From: UBA7446 sp024639165
Lineage (GTDB): Bacteria > Bacteroidota > Bacteroidia > Flavobacteriales > Flavobacteriaceae
NCBI GenBank assembly: GCA_024639165.1
Contig: JAHEIX010000008.1
Coordinates: 1 to 64,000 of the forward strand
Length of the DNA: 64,000 bases
Direction of reading: 5' to 3'
Of the stretch, positions 53,670-63,929 are shown in pieces (position 1 is the first letter of the stretch; each line of letters opens with the position of its first letter). Made by a program: the position numbers and the translations under genes. The notes beneath the pieces are model-generated. The model ran no database searches and was not told where the DNA came from. It was given only the letters and a program-made list of their open reading frames with translations.

Positions 53670-56408
53670 ATGGACAAGTATTCGTTTCTCAATGCAGCCC
53701 ATACGGCTCATTTTGCGCAGCTTTACGACCAATACCTCATAAACCCTGATAGCGTAGAGCCCAGCTGGCGTGCCTTTTTCCAAGGATTTGACTTTGGTGT
53801 AGAAAATAGCGCTGAATATGCCGGCGATAATGTTCCTGAAGCTGTTCTCAAAGAATTTCGTGTTGTAAAACTTATTGACGGTTACCGTGGAAGTGGACAC
53901 CTTTTTACGCGTACCAACCCAGTACGAGAACGTAGAAAATACAAACCTACCCTTGCCATTGAAAATTTTGGATTGACCCATGAAGACCTCGATACGGTAT
54001 TCTCTGCTGGTGAAATCATAGGGGTTGGTCCAGCAAAACTGGCTGATATCATTGTGCACTTGGAGCGTATCTACTGCGAATCCATAGGCTTGGAGTATAT
54101 GTTTATCCGTCATCCGCAACGTGTAAACTGGATTCAAAAATGGATCAATAAGAACGGCAACCACCCCAACTTTAGCAATGACGAGAAAAAGCATATCCTT
54201 AAAAAACTAAACGAAGCTGTTGCTTTTGAGAGTTTTTTACACACCAAATATGTAGGCCAAAAACGCTTTTCCCTAGAGGGAGGCGAAACGCTTATTCCGG
54301 CCTTAGATGCGCTTATTGAAGGCGCCGCCAAAGAAGGAGTGGAAGAATTTGTGGTAGGGATGGCGCACCGTGGTCGTCTTAATACCTTGACCAATATTTT
54401 CGGCAAGCCTGCACAAGATATTTTCAGCGAGTTTGACGGTAAAGACTACGAAGAGGAGGTCTTTGACGGCGACGTTAAGTATCACTTAGGATGGACTTCA
54501 AAACGACAAACGGATGCTGGTTATCAAGTAAACATGAATATTGCGCCCAATCCCTCTCACCTAGAAGCAGTCAATGCTGTGGTGGAAGGCATTACCCGTG
54601 CCAAACAAGATAATAACTACAATGGGGATACGCGAAAAGTAATGCCCATTCTTATTCATGGGGATGCTGCTATTGCAGGCCAGGGGGTCGTATATGAAGT
54701 GGTGCAAATGGCACAACTCGACGGCTACAGAACGGGGGGAACTATTCACATAGTGGTCAATAATCAAATAGGCTTTACCACCAATTATCTCGATGGGCGT
54801 TCAAGCACCTATTGTACAGACGTTGCCAAAGTCACCCTTTCACCCGTCCTGCACGTAAATGCTGACGACGCAGAGGCAGTGGTACATGCCATGCATTTTG
54901 CTTTGGCCTATCGCAATCGCTTTTCACGGGATGTATTTATCGATTTGCTCGGCTATAGAAAATACGGTCATAATGAAGGGGATGAACCACGGTTTACGCA
55001 ACCTAAATTATACAAGGCCATTGGCAAACATAAAAATCCGCGTGATATTTATGCTGCCAAGCTGATGTCTAGAGGTGTAATTACTCAAGATGTTTTGGAT
55101 GAAATGGAAACGATCTACAAAGAAACACTTGAAGAGAAACTTGAGGATGCACGATTGGCTTCCAACACGGTCATCACGCCATTTATGCAAGATCAATGGA
55201 CAGGATATCAACGCGCCAAGCAAAAAGACATGCTTGAGCCTGTTGACACCTCCATTGAACTCAAAAAGCTGGATGCCATAGCAGCTACGCTTACGGAACT
55301 TCCTTCAGACAAAAAATTCTTGCGCAAAACAGAGCGTTTGGTAAAAGACCGCAAGGCCATGTATTTTGAGCGCAATCAATTGGATTGGGCTATGGGTGAG
55401 TTATTGGCTTATGGCGCCTTACTTTCAGAAGGGCATGATGTGCGAATTTCTGGACAGGATGTTGAGCGCGGTACCTTTTCACATCGACATGCGGTAATGA
55501 AAGTCGAAGATTCTGAAGAAGAGGTGGTGCTTTTAAACAGCCTAAACAAATCCCAAGGACGCTTTAATATCTTCAACTCTTCCCTATCCGAATATGGTGT
55601 TATGGGCTACGATTATGGCTTTGCCATGGCCAGTCCAAATGCCCTGACCATTTGGGAAGCGCAGTTTGGAGACTTTAGTAATGGCGCACAAATTATGATT
55701 GACCAATACCTGTCTTCTGCCGAAGACAAATGGAAAATGCAGAACGGCTTGGTGTTGTTCCTTCCTCACGGGTATGAAGGGCAGGGTGCAGAGCACTCCT
55801 CAGCACGAATGGAGCGCTATTTACAGCTTTGTGCTAAAGACAATATGTTTGTGGCTGATGTAACCACGCCAGCCAACTTATTCCATATGTTACGCCGACA
55901 GCTTAAATCATCATATAGAAAACCATTGGTCGTATTTACGCCAAAAAGTTTGTTGCGACACCCGATGGCCGTTTCTTCAAAAGAAGCCTTGGCAACAGGC
56001 GAGTTTATGCCCTTGATTGACGATGAAAGCGTTCAGGCAAAAGCCGTAAAAACATTGGTGTTATGTACCGGTAAGTTTTACTACGACTTGCTCGACGCTC
56101 GGACAGCTAAAAAACGCCATGATGTAGCCCTTGTAAGGTTAGAACAACTCTTTCCTTTGCCAAAAAGAGAATTAGAAGCGCTTTTTGCCAAGTATGCCGA
56201 TGCCGAATTGGTTTGGGCACAAGAAGAGCCGCGGAACATGGGTGCTTATGGACATTTGCTGTTGCACTTGCCTCAAGCACGCTATTTTCGTGTTGCTTCG
56301 CGCCGTTTTTATGGTGCGCCTGCAGCGGGCAGTTCAACACGATCTAAGCGAAGACATCAAGAAATTATTGAGTACGTATTTGATAAAACTAAAGACAATA
56401 TGCGCTAG
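53670..56408 (+). CDS. sucA: 2-oxoglutarate dehydrogenase E1 component
   Basis: A 912-residue thiamine-diphosphate enzyme that decarboxylates 2-oxoglutarate in the TCA cycle. N-terminal E2-docking peptide (YSFLNAAHTAHFAQLYDQYL), EFVVGMAHRGRLNTL, the ThDP motif around HGDAAIAGQGVVYE, and C-terminal HGYEGQGAEHSSARMERYLQL are clear. Forms an operon with sucB, 18 bases downstream. Confidence 0.96.
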   Translation: MDKYSFLNAAHTAHFAQLYDQYLINPDSVEPSWRAFFQGFDFGVENSAEYAGDNVPEAVLKEFRVVKLIDGYRGSGHLFTRTNPVRERRKYKPTLAIENFGLTHEDLDTVFSAGEIIGVGPAKLADIIVHLERIYCESIGLEYMFIRHPQRVNWIQKWINKNGNHPNFSNDEKKHILKKLNEAVAFESFLHTKYVGQKRFSLEGGETLIPALDALIEGAAKEGVEEFVVGMAHRGRLNTLTNIFGKPAQDIFSEFDGKDYEEEVFDGDVKYHLGWTSKRQTDAGYQVNMNIAPNPSHLEAVNAVVEGITRAKQDNNYNGDTRKVMPILIHGDAAIAGQGVVYEVVQMAQLDGYRTGGTIHIVVNNQIGFTTNYLDGRSSTYCTDVAKVTLSPVLHVNADDAEAVVHAMHFALAYRNRFSRDVFIDLLGYRKYGHNEGDEPRFTQPKLYKAIGKHKNPRDIYAAKLMSRGVITQDVLDEMETIYKETLEEKLEDARLASNTVITPFMQDQWTGYQRAKQKDMLEPVDTSIELKKLDAIAATLTELPSDKKFLRKTERLVKDRKAMYFERNQLDWAMGELLAYGALLSEGHDVRISGQDVERGTFSHRHAVMKVEDSEEEVVLLNSLNKSQGRFNIFNSSLSEYGVMGYDYGFAMASPNALTIWEAQFGDFSNGAQIMIDQYLSSAEDKWKMQNGLVLFLPHGYEGQGAEHSSARMERYLQLCAKDNMFVADVTTPANLFHMLRRQLKSSYRKPLVVFTPKSLLRHPMAVSSKEALATGEFMPLIDDESVQAKAVKTLVLCTGKFYYDLLDARTAKKRHDVALVRLEQLFPLPKRELEALFAKYADAELVWAQEEPRNMGAYGHLLLHLPQARYFRVASRRFYGAPAAGSSTRSKRRHQEIIEYVFDKTKDNMR

Positions 56409-56426
56409 TGCGCCAAAACAGGAGTT

Positions 56427-57629
56427 ATGATTTTAGAAATGAAAGTGCCCTCTCCGGGCGAATCCATATCGGAAGTAGAAATAGCCGAATGGTTAGTTAG
56501 TGATGGGGATTATGTAGAAAAAGATCAAACCATTGCTGAAGTTGATTCGGACAAGGCTACCCTTGAGCTCCCCGCAGAACAAAGTGGGATCATTACACTC
56601 AAGGCAGAAGAAGGAGACGCCATTGCCGTGGGTGCCGTAGTGTGCCATATAGACACTGCTGCAGCAAAGCCAGCAGGACAGGATGCAAAAGCGGTCCCAG
56701 CCAAGGCGCCTATTTCACAAAATACGGCAACAGACGCCCCTGCTCAAACAAGCTATGCTACTGGAACAGCTTCACCAGCAGCACGAAAAATTATTGCTGA
56801 AAAAGGCATAGATACCGCAGCCATTACAGGCACTGGTCGTGATGGGCGTATTACAAAAGAAGACGCTATAAATGCTGTTCCATCAATGGGAACTCCTGCA
56901 GGTGACAGACCCACCTCGCGTAAAAAAATGTCCATGCTACGACGAAAAGTAGCAGAACGCTTAGTAGCTGCTAAAAACGAAACGGCCATGCTCACCACAT
57001 TCAATGAGGTTAATATGTCGCCTATTTTTGCCTTGCGTAACGATTATAAAGAAGCCTTTAAAGCAAAACACGACGTTGGACTTGGGTTTATGAGTTTTTT
57101 CACAAAAGCCGTAGTGCGTGCCCTAAAAGAATTCCCAGACGTAAATTCCATGATTGATGGCAACGAACAAATCTTGCATGACTATTGTGATATCAGTGTT
57201 GCCGTTTCAGGGCCTAAAGGACTTATGGTACCTGTAGTTCGAGGTGCAGAAGCCATGAATTTTAAAGAAATTGAAACTGAAATTAAGCGTTTGGCCATTC
57301 GTGCTCGTGATGGACAAATCACGGTTGATGAAATGACAGGCGGAACCTTTACCATTTCAAATGGCGGGGTTTTTGGTTCTATGCTTTCGACGCCAATTAT
57401 CAATCCACCGCAGTCGGCAATTTTGGGGATGCACAATATCCTCCAACGTCCAATTGCAGTTGATGGAAAAGTTGAAATTCACCCGATGATGTATGTGGCT
57501 CTTTCTTATGATCACCGCATTATTGATGGGCGTGAGAGTGTAGGCTTTTTGGTAGCAGTTAAAGAAGCACTAGAAGATCCTATTGCACTGCTTATGGGTG
57601 GTGATGCTAAAAAAGCATTGGAACTTTAA
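56427..57629 (+). CDS. sucB: 2-oxoglutarate dehydrogenase E2, dihydrolipoyl succinyltransferase
   Basis: A 400-residue protein: one lipoyl domain with the modified lysine in VDSDKATLEL, an Ala/Pro-rich linker, a peripheral subunit-binding domain (ASPAARKIIAEKGID, about 112-150) and the catalytic acyltransferase domain ending with YDHRIIDGRESVGFL. Its 3' end overlaps convergent nfu by 4 bases. Confidence 0.96.
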   Translation: MILEMKVPSPGESISEVEIAEWLVSDGDYVEKDQTIAEVDSDKATLELPAEQSGIITLKAEEGDAIAVGAVVCHIDTAAAKPAGQDAKAVPAKAPISQNTATDAPAQTSYATGTASPAARKIIAEKGIDTAAITGTGRDGRITKEDAINAVPSMGTPAGDRPTSRKKMSMLRRKVAERLVAAKNETAMLTTFNEVNMSPIFALRNDYKEAFKAKHDVGLGFMSFFTKAVVRALKEFPDVNSMIDGNEQILHDYCDISVAVSGPKGLMVPVVRGAEAMNFKEIETEIKRLAIRARDGQITVDEMTGGTFTISNGGVFGSMLSTPIINPPQSAILGMHNILQRPIAVDGKVEIHPMMYVALSYDHRIIDGRESVGFLVAVKEALEDPIALLMGGDAKKALEL

Positions 57630-58498
57630 CCGTTAATCGCCACTACTTGCCCCACCTTTCCGGGAAGCATTTCGCGCATCATGGTTTCGATGCCATTCTT
57701 TAGTGTGAAGGTAGACGATGGACATCCACTACAAGCCCCCTGTAAAACCACATGTACGGCCTTGGCTTCTTCATCAAACGATTGAAACACAATATTCCCA
57801 CCATCGGATGCTACGGCTGGCTTGATGTACTCATCCAAGATACGCACGATTTCCTGTTCCGTTGGGCTGTAGTTGACTTCCGCATTTGCTGTTTCCTCAG
57901 AAACTGGGCTAAATCCAGGAGACAAAACAGGCTTATTTTCTGCAATGTATTCTCGTATAAAAGTGCGCACCTGTTGAACCACTTCTTCCCACGTTGAAAT
58001 ATCATATTTAGTAATGGACACAAAGTTTTCGTCCATATAAACCTCTTTGACAAAAGGGAAGTGGAACAAGGCTTGGGCTAGAGGTGCCCCTTTGGTTGTG
58101 TCAATGGAAGTAAATTCCACACTGGCAGGCACTAGCTTTTTGTTTGCTACAAACTTCATAACAGCAGGGTTGGGTGTACTTTCGGCATAAACACTAGCCG
58201 GAGCTGCTTTTTTCGTTTTGGTGATTTCACCTCCGTCAGCAAGATATTTTTCAAGTTGCTCAAGTACTTCATCTTGTACATCGCTCCATTCCACAATGGG
58301 AAAACGCTCCAAGGTTAATTGGGTGCCGTTGAGCGTTACAGCCTTGACAAACGGCAAGTAAAACAATTGCTGCGCTAAGGGAACTTCAGCAGCTTCTGAA
58401 ACATTATTAAACGCATAGGCACGCTCAACAAGTGGGGTTTCGGTACTAAAAACGAGTAAATCTGGATTGTCAGACGGCAAAATGCGAAATCGGCTCAT
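57626..58498 (-). CDS. nfu: NifU-like iron-sulfur scaffold/carrier with two N-terminal Nfu_N domains
   Basis: 290 residues from ATG 58498 (MSRFRIL). Two Nfu_N-type domains in tandem (about 1-90 and 100-195, each with a PLAQxLFxxPFVK block) precede a C-terminal NifU domain whose cluster cysteines are C256 and C259 (GACSGCPSS). Transfers Fe-S clusters to target proteins. An exact -7 box lies at 58511-58518. Confidence 0.9.
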   Translation of the reverse strand: MSRFRILPSDNPDLLVFSTETPLVERAYAFNNVSEAAEVPLAQQLFYLPFVKAVTLNGTQLTLERFPIVEWSDVQDEVLEQLEKYLADGGEITKTKKAAPASVYAESTPNPAVMKFVANKKLVPASVEFTSIDTTKGAPLAQALFHFPFVKEVYMDENFVSITKYDISTWEEVVQQVRTFIREYIAENKPVLSPGFSPVSEETANAEVNYSPTEQEIVRILDEYIKPAVASDGGNIVFQSFDEEAKAVHVVLQGACSGCPSSTFTLKNGIETMMREMLPGKVGQVVAING

Positions 58499-58510
58499 AG
58501 ACTTTTTATG

Positions 58511-58518
58511 CAAAAATA
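58511..58518 (-). promoter_or_regulatory. -7 box of nfu
   Basis: Minus-strand TATTTTTG, 12 bases before the nfu ATG. It excludes the longer frame beginning at 58513. Confidence 0.5.
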
Positions 58519-58569
58519 CGTATTAGAACTGTAGTAGCGTGCACACAGTAGATTTTTGTATTTTGCAGT

Positions 58570-59082
58570 ATGCTAATCAAAACCATCTTGGGCCACACGC
58601 CTTCTTATGGCGAAAATTGTTTTTTTGCTGACAACGCTACCCTCATTGGAGATGTGGTTATGGGCGATTCTTGTTCGGTTTGGTTCCAGGCAGTAGTCCG
58701 TGGCGATGTACACCGTATTCGCATAGGGAACCATGTCAATATCCAAGACGGGGCTGTTATTCACGCGACCTATAAGACTGCTCCCACTACCATTGGGAAT
58801 AATGTGTCTATTGGGCACAATGCCATTGTACACGGATGCACCATTCACGATAACGTATTGGTTGGAATGGGAGCAATCATTATGGATGACGCTGTTGTGG
58901 AATCCAACTGCATTATTGCCGCTGGGGCGGTAGTGACCAAAAATACCACAGTACCGTCTGGAACGGTGTTTGGAGGTATGCCTGCCAAAAAGATAAAAGA
59001 CTCCTCACCCGAACTGATCTCAGGAGAAATAGCACGTATTGCAAAAAATTACAGCCTGTACGCAAGCTGGTTTAAGGACTAA
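58570..59082 (+). CDS. Gamma-carbonic anhydrase family protein
   Basis: A 170-residue left-handed beta-helix hexapeptide-repeat protein. The metal histidines of the family are at H65, H83 and H88 (VIHAT, IGHNAIVHG). Gamma-CA-like proteins of this type often have weak or unknown activity. Ends with a 4-base overlap on convergent murI. Confidence 0.9.
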   Translation: MLIKTILGHTPSYGENCFFADNATLIGDVVMGDSCSVWFQAVVRGDVHRIRIGNHVNIQDGAVIHATYKTAPTTIGNNVSIGHNAIVHGCTIHDNVLVGMGAIIMDDAVVESNCIIAAGAVVTKNTTVPSGTVFGGMPAKKIKDSSPELISGEIARIAKNYSLYASWFKD

Positions 59083-59852
59083 ATTTTCACTCCACTTACT
59101 TGCTCAACACCAAAAGATTTCCAGACGTCAAATTCCGGAGAAGTAGTGCTGTAATAGGTGGTAGTACCTCCGCTCGAATTGTGGAGGTTGTGTAAGTCTA
59201 GTAGTCTATGCGTTTGTTTGGCAACCGCAGTGCTGCAATCCACAATGGTTACATGTTCCGGCAGTATTTTTTTTAGGGTATGCGTTAGAAAAGGGTAGTG
59301 GGTACACCCAAGGACCAAGTGGTCAATGGGTTTTTCTAGCATAGGGGATAGGATTTCTCGCAGTTGTTTTTCAGTTGCTTTGCTAGCTTCCTTGCCTTTT
59401 TCCACCAAAGCAACCAATCCGTGCCCCACTTGACTGATTACTTCGAGGCCTTGGGTATAATCTTGTGACGTTGTTTGAAAAAGCGTACTGGTAAGCGTTC
59501 CAGCAGTTGCCAATACACCTATAACACCCGTCTGACTGCCAAGTGCTGCTGGCTTAATGGCAGGTTCAATGCCCACAAAAGGCATCGAAAAGTGTGTCCT
59601 AAGGTGCGCAATGGCATTGGTTGTAGCCGTGTTACATGCCACTACGATTAGTTTACAATCTTGAGCGACCAACCAATTGGTGATGGCTACGGCACGTGCT
59701 GTAATGGTTTCTTTCGATTTTTCTCCATAGGGGGTATAGGCTTGGTCGGCGACATATATAAAGTTCTCATCGGGGAGCATTTCTTTAAGTGCATTAAGCA
59801 CAGATAATCCACCTACTCCAGAATCAAAAACACCAATGGGTTTAGAACGCAT
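59079..59852 (-). CDS. murI: Glutamate racemase
   Basis: A 257-residue cofactor-independent racemase that supplies D-glutamate for peptidoglycan. FDSGVGGLSVL at the N-terminus and the two catalytic cysteines C73 (VACNTATTNA) and C183 (LGCTHYPF) are present. A terminator separates it from the ompH genes upstream. Confidence 0.96.
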   Translation of the reverse strand: MRSKPIGVFDSGVGGLSVLNALKEMLPDENFIYVADQAYTPYGEKSKETITARAVAITNWLVAQDCKLIVVACNTATTNAIAHLRTHFSMPFVGIEPAIKPAALGSQTGVIGVLATAGTLTSTLFQTTSQDYTQGLEVISQVGHGLVALVEKGKEASKATEKQLREILSPMLEKPIDHLVLGCTHYPFLTHTLKKILPEHVTIVDCSTAVAKQTHRLLDLHNLHNSSGGTTTYYSTTSPEFDVWKSFGVEQVSGVKI

Positions 59853-59863
59853 GCTTAAAAATA

Positions 59864-59894
59864 AAAAAACTGCCTCGAAAGGAGGCAGTTTTTT
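59864..59894. terminator. Bidirectional-type terminator between ompH and murI
   Basis: A 13-base stem with core CTGCCTC/GAGGCAG, flanked by A6 and T6, around the 5-base loop GAAAG. Confidence 0.85.
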
Positions 59895-59917
59895 AGCGAT
59901 AATATGTTATGACGGGT

Positions 59918-60421
59918 TTAGATGCCCAGGGCTTTCTTAACGTCAGGCGCAAGGTCTTTGCCTTCAGCCATCAATAATGCACCACCAAGACTTGCATCAA
60001 CTACGTAGTCAAAACCTTGTGCTTTGGCAACTTCTTGCACCTTAGCACGCGCATTTTCAATGATAGGACGCAACAGGTCTGCTTGCTTCTTTTGAATGTC
60101 TTGAGAAGCCGTTTGACGGAACTGTTGGATGTTTTGCTCCATACCAGCTAGTTCTTGTTGACGAGCCTGATTGGTTACGTCTGTTTGATTTTCAGCTTCA
60201 GCAGAATACGTTTGCAACTTGGTTTGGTATTCTTTTATAGAAGCTTCGATTTCCGTTTGGTAATCTTTTTCTAGTTTTTGTACTTCTTCTTGCGCAGCAA
60301 TTACACTTGGCATTTCGCTTATGAGCTTTTGGAAGTCTAGGTGTGCCACTTTACTTTGTGCATAAGTTACACTGCTAAGCATTAATATTACAGTTAGTAA
60401 TAGAGTAGATAAATATTTCAT
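59918..60421 (-). CDS. OmpH/Skp family periplasmic chaperone
   Basis: A 167-residue protein with a signal peptide (LLLTVILMLSSVTYAQ) and the Skp layout: KVAHLDFQKLI start, long alpha-helical coiled-coil arms (about 40-125), and the ending AKAQGFDYVVDASLGGALLMAEG. Escorts outer-membrane proteins to BamA. Second of two ompH genes after bamA. Confidence 0.92.
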   Translation of the reverse strand: MKYLSTLLLTVILMLSSVTYAQSKVAHLDFQKLISEMPSVIAAQEEVQKLEKDYQTEIEASIKEYQTKLQTYSAEAENQTDVTNQARQQELAGMEQNIQQFRQTASQDIQKKQADLLRPIIENARAKVQEVAKAQGFDYVVDASLGGALLMAEGKDLAPDVKKALGI

Positions 60422-60441
60422 TGTATTGAGTTAATTAAGTG

Positions 60442-61365
60442 TTACTTTTTTTGTTGTGCTTGTTTGCGTTTTTCTTCAAATTCTTTTTTTCTTCTTTCAA
60501 GTTCTTCTAGCCGTTCTTTTTTACGTTTGGCTAGCGCCTCTTCTTTTTCTTTTTTCTTACGTGCGACTTCGGCTTCACGTTCTTGCTTTCTACGCTCGAG
60601 TTCAGCTTTCTTCGCCGCTTGTTTTTCTTCTGAGGTTAGGTCGGAAGTTGCCTCTTTTTTGGCTTTACCCCCCGATCTTTTAGCCTCTTTTTTACGCTGA
60701 CGCTCAGCTTTTCTTTCTTCAAGAAGCTTTAGGCGTTCGGCCCTTTGCTGCTCTATTTTTTTCTTTCTCTCGTCTAAAGATGGATTTGAGCGTTCTTTGC
60801 GTTCTTCTTTTTTGGTTTCTGCCAAAAAAGCTTGTGCTTTTTTCTTGTCTTCAATTTCTAAGTATCGAATAACAAGGTCGCTAATATCGTATTTTTTTTC
60901 AGAATGTAACACAAGAATATCAGCAGTACTATCAAAAACATAATTTAGTTTTCGGTCAGCAGCAATTTCTCTTATGGCTGTCAGTATTTCATCCTGGGCG
61001 GGTTGTGCTAATAACAGCTTTTGTTTAATCCAATCGCCCTCAACTCCAAAACGTTGCTCAACGTATTGATCTAGTTTGTCCTGTTCAAAGGCAATATCAT
61101 CTTCGCGTTCTTCAGCGATTTCTTCTGTGAGCAACGGTCTCTCGATTTCAAGGGCCTTTCTTTGCTCATCTAATTCTTTTTGCTTTGTGTCAATTTCGTT
61201 ACGCCATGATACAATTTTGGCTTCCAAGTCTTGACTAGATTCAGAGAAGCCGCTATGTGCTGCTAAAACCTTGTCTATATCCAAAAATCCTATCCTCACA
61301 TTGCGTTGCGCATATGTAAGACCTGTTACAAAAAAGCTTAACATCAAGGACCAAAAAAAACGCAT
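60442..61365 (-). CDS. OmpH/Skp family protein with long charged C-terminal tail
   Basis: 307 residues from ATG 61365 (MRFFWSLMLSFFVTGLTYAQ signal peptide). Residues 22-180 are Skp-like (VRIGFLDIDKVLA ... LNYVFDSTADILVL). The last 120 or so residues are a low-complexity Lys/Glu/Arg-rich helix (ERRKQEREAEVARKKKEKEE), much longer than in normal Skp. The frame upstream of the ATG overlaps bamA and is not used. Confidence 0.88.
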   Translation of the reverse strand: MRFFWSLMLSFFVTGLTYAQRNVRIGFLDIDKVLAAHSGFSESSQDLEAKIVSWRNEIDTKQKELDEQRKALEIERPLLTEEIAEEREDDIAFEQDKLDQYVEQRFGVEGDWIKQKLLLAQPAQDEILTAIREIAADRKLNYVFDSTADILVLHSEKKYDISDLVIRYLEIEDKKKAQAFLAETKKEERKERSNPSLDERKKKIEQQRAERLKLLEERKAERQRKKEAKRSGGKAKKEATSDLTSEEKQAAKKAELERRKQEREAEVARKKKEKEEALAKRKKERLEELERRKKEFEEKRKQAQQKK

Positions 61366-61376
61366 TTGCTTCTTTG

Positions 61377-63929
61377 TTAGAATTGTTGCCCTATTATAAA
61401 GTGTGTTTCCCATCCGTTGGGATTTAAGTCATTTGGTACTTCGCTATCAAACCCATATCCAAAATCTATGCCTAACAAACCAAATGCGGGCATAAAAATT
61501 CGGACACCAAAGCCTGCTGAGCGTTTACTATCAAACGGATTAAACGCACGAAAATTGTCATAACCATTACCTGCTTCTAAAAAACTTAACGCATAAATAG
61601 ATGCACTTGGTTTTAATGTAATGGGGTAACGCAGTTCAAGCGAGAATTTATTATAAACTGTTGAGCCATCTCTACTGGATAGCGATTGGTTTTCGTAGCC
61701 CCTAAGCGCAATAGTTTCTCTTCCGTCCATGGCATATTGTTGTAGCCCATCGCCCCCTAAGAAATAGCGTTCAAAGGGAATATTACCTCTTTCGGGATTG
61801 TATGCTCCTAAAAAACCAAATTCAGCATGAGTGCGCAAGATTAATTTATCAATTATGCGGGTATACCAAGTACCTTCAAAATTTAATTTATAATACTCTA
61901 ACCACTTAAAGCGTTCTTGATCAATTTTAGCTTGGTCAGGATTGCCATTTGCATCTTGATATGCAGCTAAGTTTTTCAAATTGCCATAATCCATATTATT
62001 TACCAATGAATATGGGAAAGTGAGTTTAGCACCTATCGTAAATGAAGATCCACCAACGGGAAATATGGGATTTGTATAGGTGTTATTTCTAGATAAGGCT
62101 ATGGCGTAAAACAGGTTATTAGAAACCCCATCTCCGAAAGTAAACAACCCTGTATAATAGTTGTTTAAGTCAAAGTATTGGTAACCTATTGTTTGAGAAA
62201 GCGTAAAGTAATCATCAGGAACCTGTAGGCGTTTGGCCAAACCAAAGTTGATACCACGAATTTTAAAATATTGAGATTTATCTGCCAACCCTGTCATATA
62301 GTTATAGCGGTACTGGGTTGTTTGTGAAATAGAGGTCGAAAAACGCACAGGCTGCTCTCCACCTAGCCAAGGTTCTGAAAACGAGAAGCTGTACGTTTCA
62401 AAGAAGCGACTCGCTTGAAGACGCAGCGCCAACTGTTGTCCGTCACCCATAGGCACTGGCTTATATTCTTTCTTGTTAAAAATGTTGCGCATGGAAAAGT
62501 TATTAAACGAAAGCCCTAGGGTTCCAATAAATCCACCGCCACCATAACCACCTTGTAGTTCAATTTGGCTAGCCCCTTTTTCTACCAAGCCGTATTCAAT
62601 ATCAACAGTCCCGGCGTTGGGGTCCACATCCTTAAAGTCAGGTGATATTTGCTCAGGATCAAAAAAGCCCAATTGCCCTAACTCACGAACCGAGCGTACC
62701 ACTTTATCTTTGCTGTAGAGTTCGCCCGGGCGAGTGCGAATTTCTCTGTAAATAACGTGGTCGTTTGTTCTGTCGTTACCTCGAACACTAATCCTATTAA
62801 AATAGGCAGGCTTGCCTTCGGTAATACGAATTTCGAAGTTGATGGTGTCATTTGCAGCACTTACCTCAACAGGATTTATGCTGGAGAATAAGTAACCGTT
62901 GTTTTGGTATAGGTTTGTGAGGTCTTCACCATCTGGTTTGGTTTGATCTGCAATACGCTTACGCAACAACACCCCATTGTACGTATCACCAGATTTTATA
63001 CCCAGTACTCTTCTAAGTTGTGCGTCACTATAAACGGAATTACCAATAAAATCAACATCGCCGAAGTAATACTTGTCGCCTTCTTGAACGTTGATAACAA
63101 CATCAATCTTGTTGTCGTCTATATTGATGCTGTCGGAAAGGATTCGGGCATCTCGATAGCCTTTTTCTTTGTAGAAATCCAGCAGTTTCTTGAGGTCTTC
63201 TTCATAATCAGCCTCAATATACTTTGAACGTTTCCAAAAGCGGCCTGGGAATTCTAACCTTGTATTTTTAATTTTTTTACGAAGTTTTTTGGATTTATAA
63301 ACTTCATTACCCTTAAAAGTAATGGAGCGTACCTTTACACGATCACCTCGATCAACAGAAACCAACATTTTTTGATTGTTCACAGCTGTCGTATCGGCCT
63401 TGGTATCTATGGTTACTTTGGTGTTTAAAAAACCTTCTTTTTTGTATTTGTTTTCAATGTAGTTTTTGGTAGTAGAAAGGAAGTTCTTACTGAGTTTTTT
63501 TCCTTTTTTAATGTCTGTGTCTTTGACAATAGTCTCGATTTTACCTTTTTTGATCCCTTTGATGGTGTAGTCAGAAAGCGTGGGTAATTCTTGAATGTAA
63601 AGTTCCAAATCGGCTACTTCACCATCAATATTTGTGATAAAAAACTCAATATCACTAAAAAGCTCAAGCTTCCATAATTTATTAATGGTAGCGCTAATTT
63701 CTTCGCCAGGAATTTGAATGCGTTGGCCTTTTTTAAGACCGGTATATGCCACAACCGTTTGTGGGCTAAAACTTTTTACGCCAGTAACATTAATTTCTCC
63801 AAGTTCATAAAACTTACCTTTATCATAGGCATTTTCTTGCGCGTTGGCTTGATTGAAACCAAACAGCACAATACACAAAATAAGGGGGAGGAGTAAACAG
63901 TTACGTAAGTTGCTCGCTTGTTTTTCCAA
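61377..63929 (-). CDS. bamA: Outer-membrane assembly factor BamA
   Basis: An 850-residue protein with a signal peptide (ending NQANAQ), five POTRA-like periplasmic repeats (about 40-430) and a 16-strand barrel ending in the C-terminal aromatic signature (HFIIGQQF). It inserts beta-barrel proteins into the outer membrane. The start is TTG at 63929, within the uppS 3' end; no ATG is available before the signal peptide. Confidence 0.94.
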   Translation of the reverse strand: MEKQASNLRNCLLLPLILCIVLFGFNQANAQENAYDKGKFYELGEINVTGVKSFSPQTVVAYTGLKKGQRIQIPGEEISATINKLWKLELFSDIEFFITNIDGEVADLELYIQELPTLSDYTIKGIKKGKIETIVKDTDIKKGKKLSKNFLSTTKNYIENKYKKEGFLNTKVTIDTKADTTAVNNQKMLVSVDRGDRVKVRSITFKGNEVYKSKKLRKKIKNTRLEFPGRFWKRSKYIEADYEEDLKKLLDFYKEKGYRDARILSDSINIDDNKIDVVINVQEGDKYYFGDVDFIGNSVYSDAQLRRVLGIKSGDTYNGVLLRKRIADQTKPDGEDLTNLYQNNGYLFSSINPVEVSAANDTINFEIRITEGKPAYFNRISVRGNDRTNDHVIYREIRTRPGELYSKDKVVRSVRELGQLGFFDPEQISPDFKDVDPNAGTVDIEYGLVEKGASQIELQGGYGGGGFIGTLGLSFNNFSMRNIFNKKEYKPVPMGDGQQLALRLQASRFFETYSFSFSEPWLGGEQPVRFSTSISQTTQYRYNYMTGLADKSQYFKIRGINFGLAKRLQVPDDYFTLSQTIGYQYFDLNNYYTGLFTFGDGVSNNLFYAIALSRNNTYTNPIFPVGGSSFTIGAKLTFPYSLVNNMDYGNLKNLAAYQDANGNPDQAKIDQERFKWLEYYKLNFEGTWYTRIIDKLILRTHAEFGFLGAYNPERGNIPFERYFLGGDGLQQYAMDGRETIALRGYENQSLSSRDGSTVYNKFSLELRYPITLKPSASIYALSFLEAGNGYDNFRAFNPFDSKRSAGFGVRIFMPAFGLLGIDFGYGFDSEVPNDLNPNGWETHFIIGQQF

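Noticed and set aside
60456..60700. Plus-strand ORFs rich in Phe/Leu/Ser opposite the ompH tail
   Set aside because: They are the antisense of Lys/Glu-rich codons in a low-complexity region and show no start signals.
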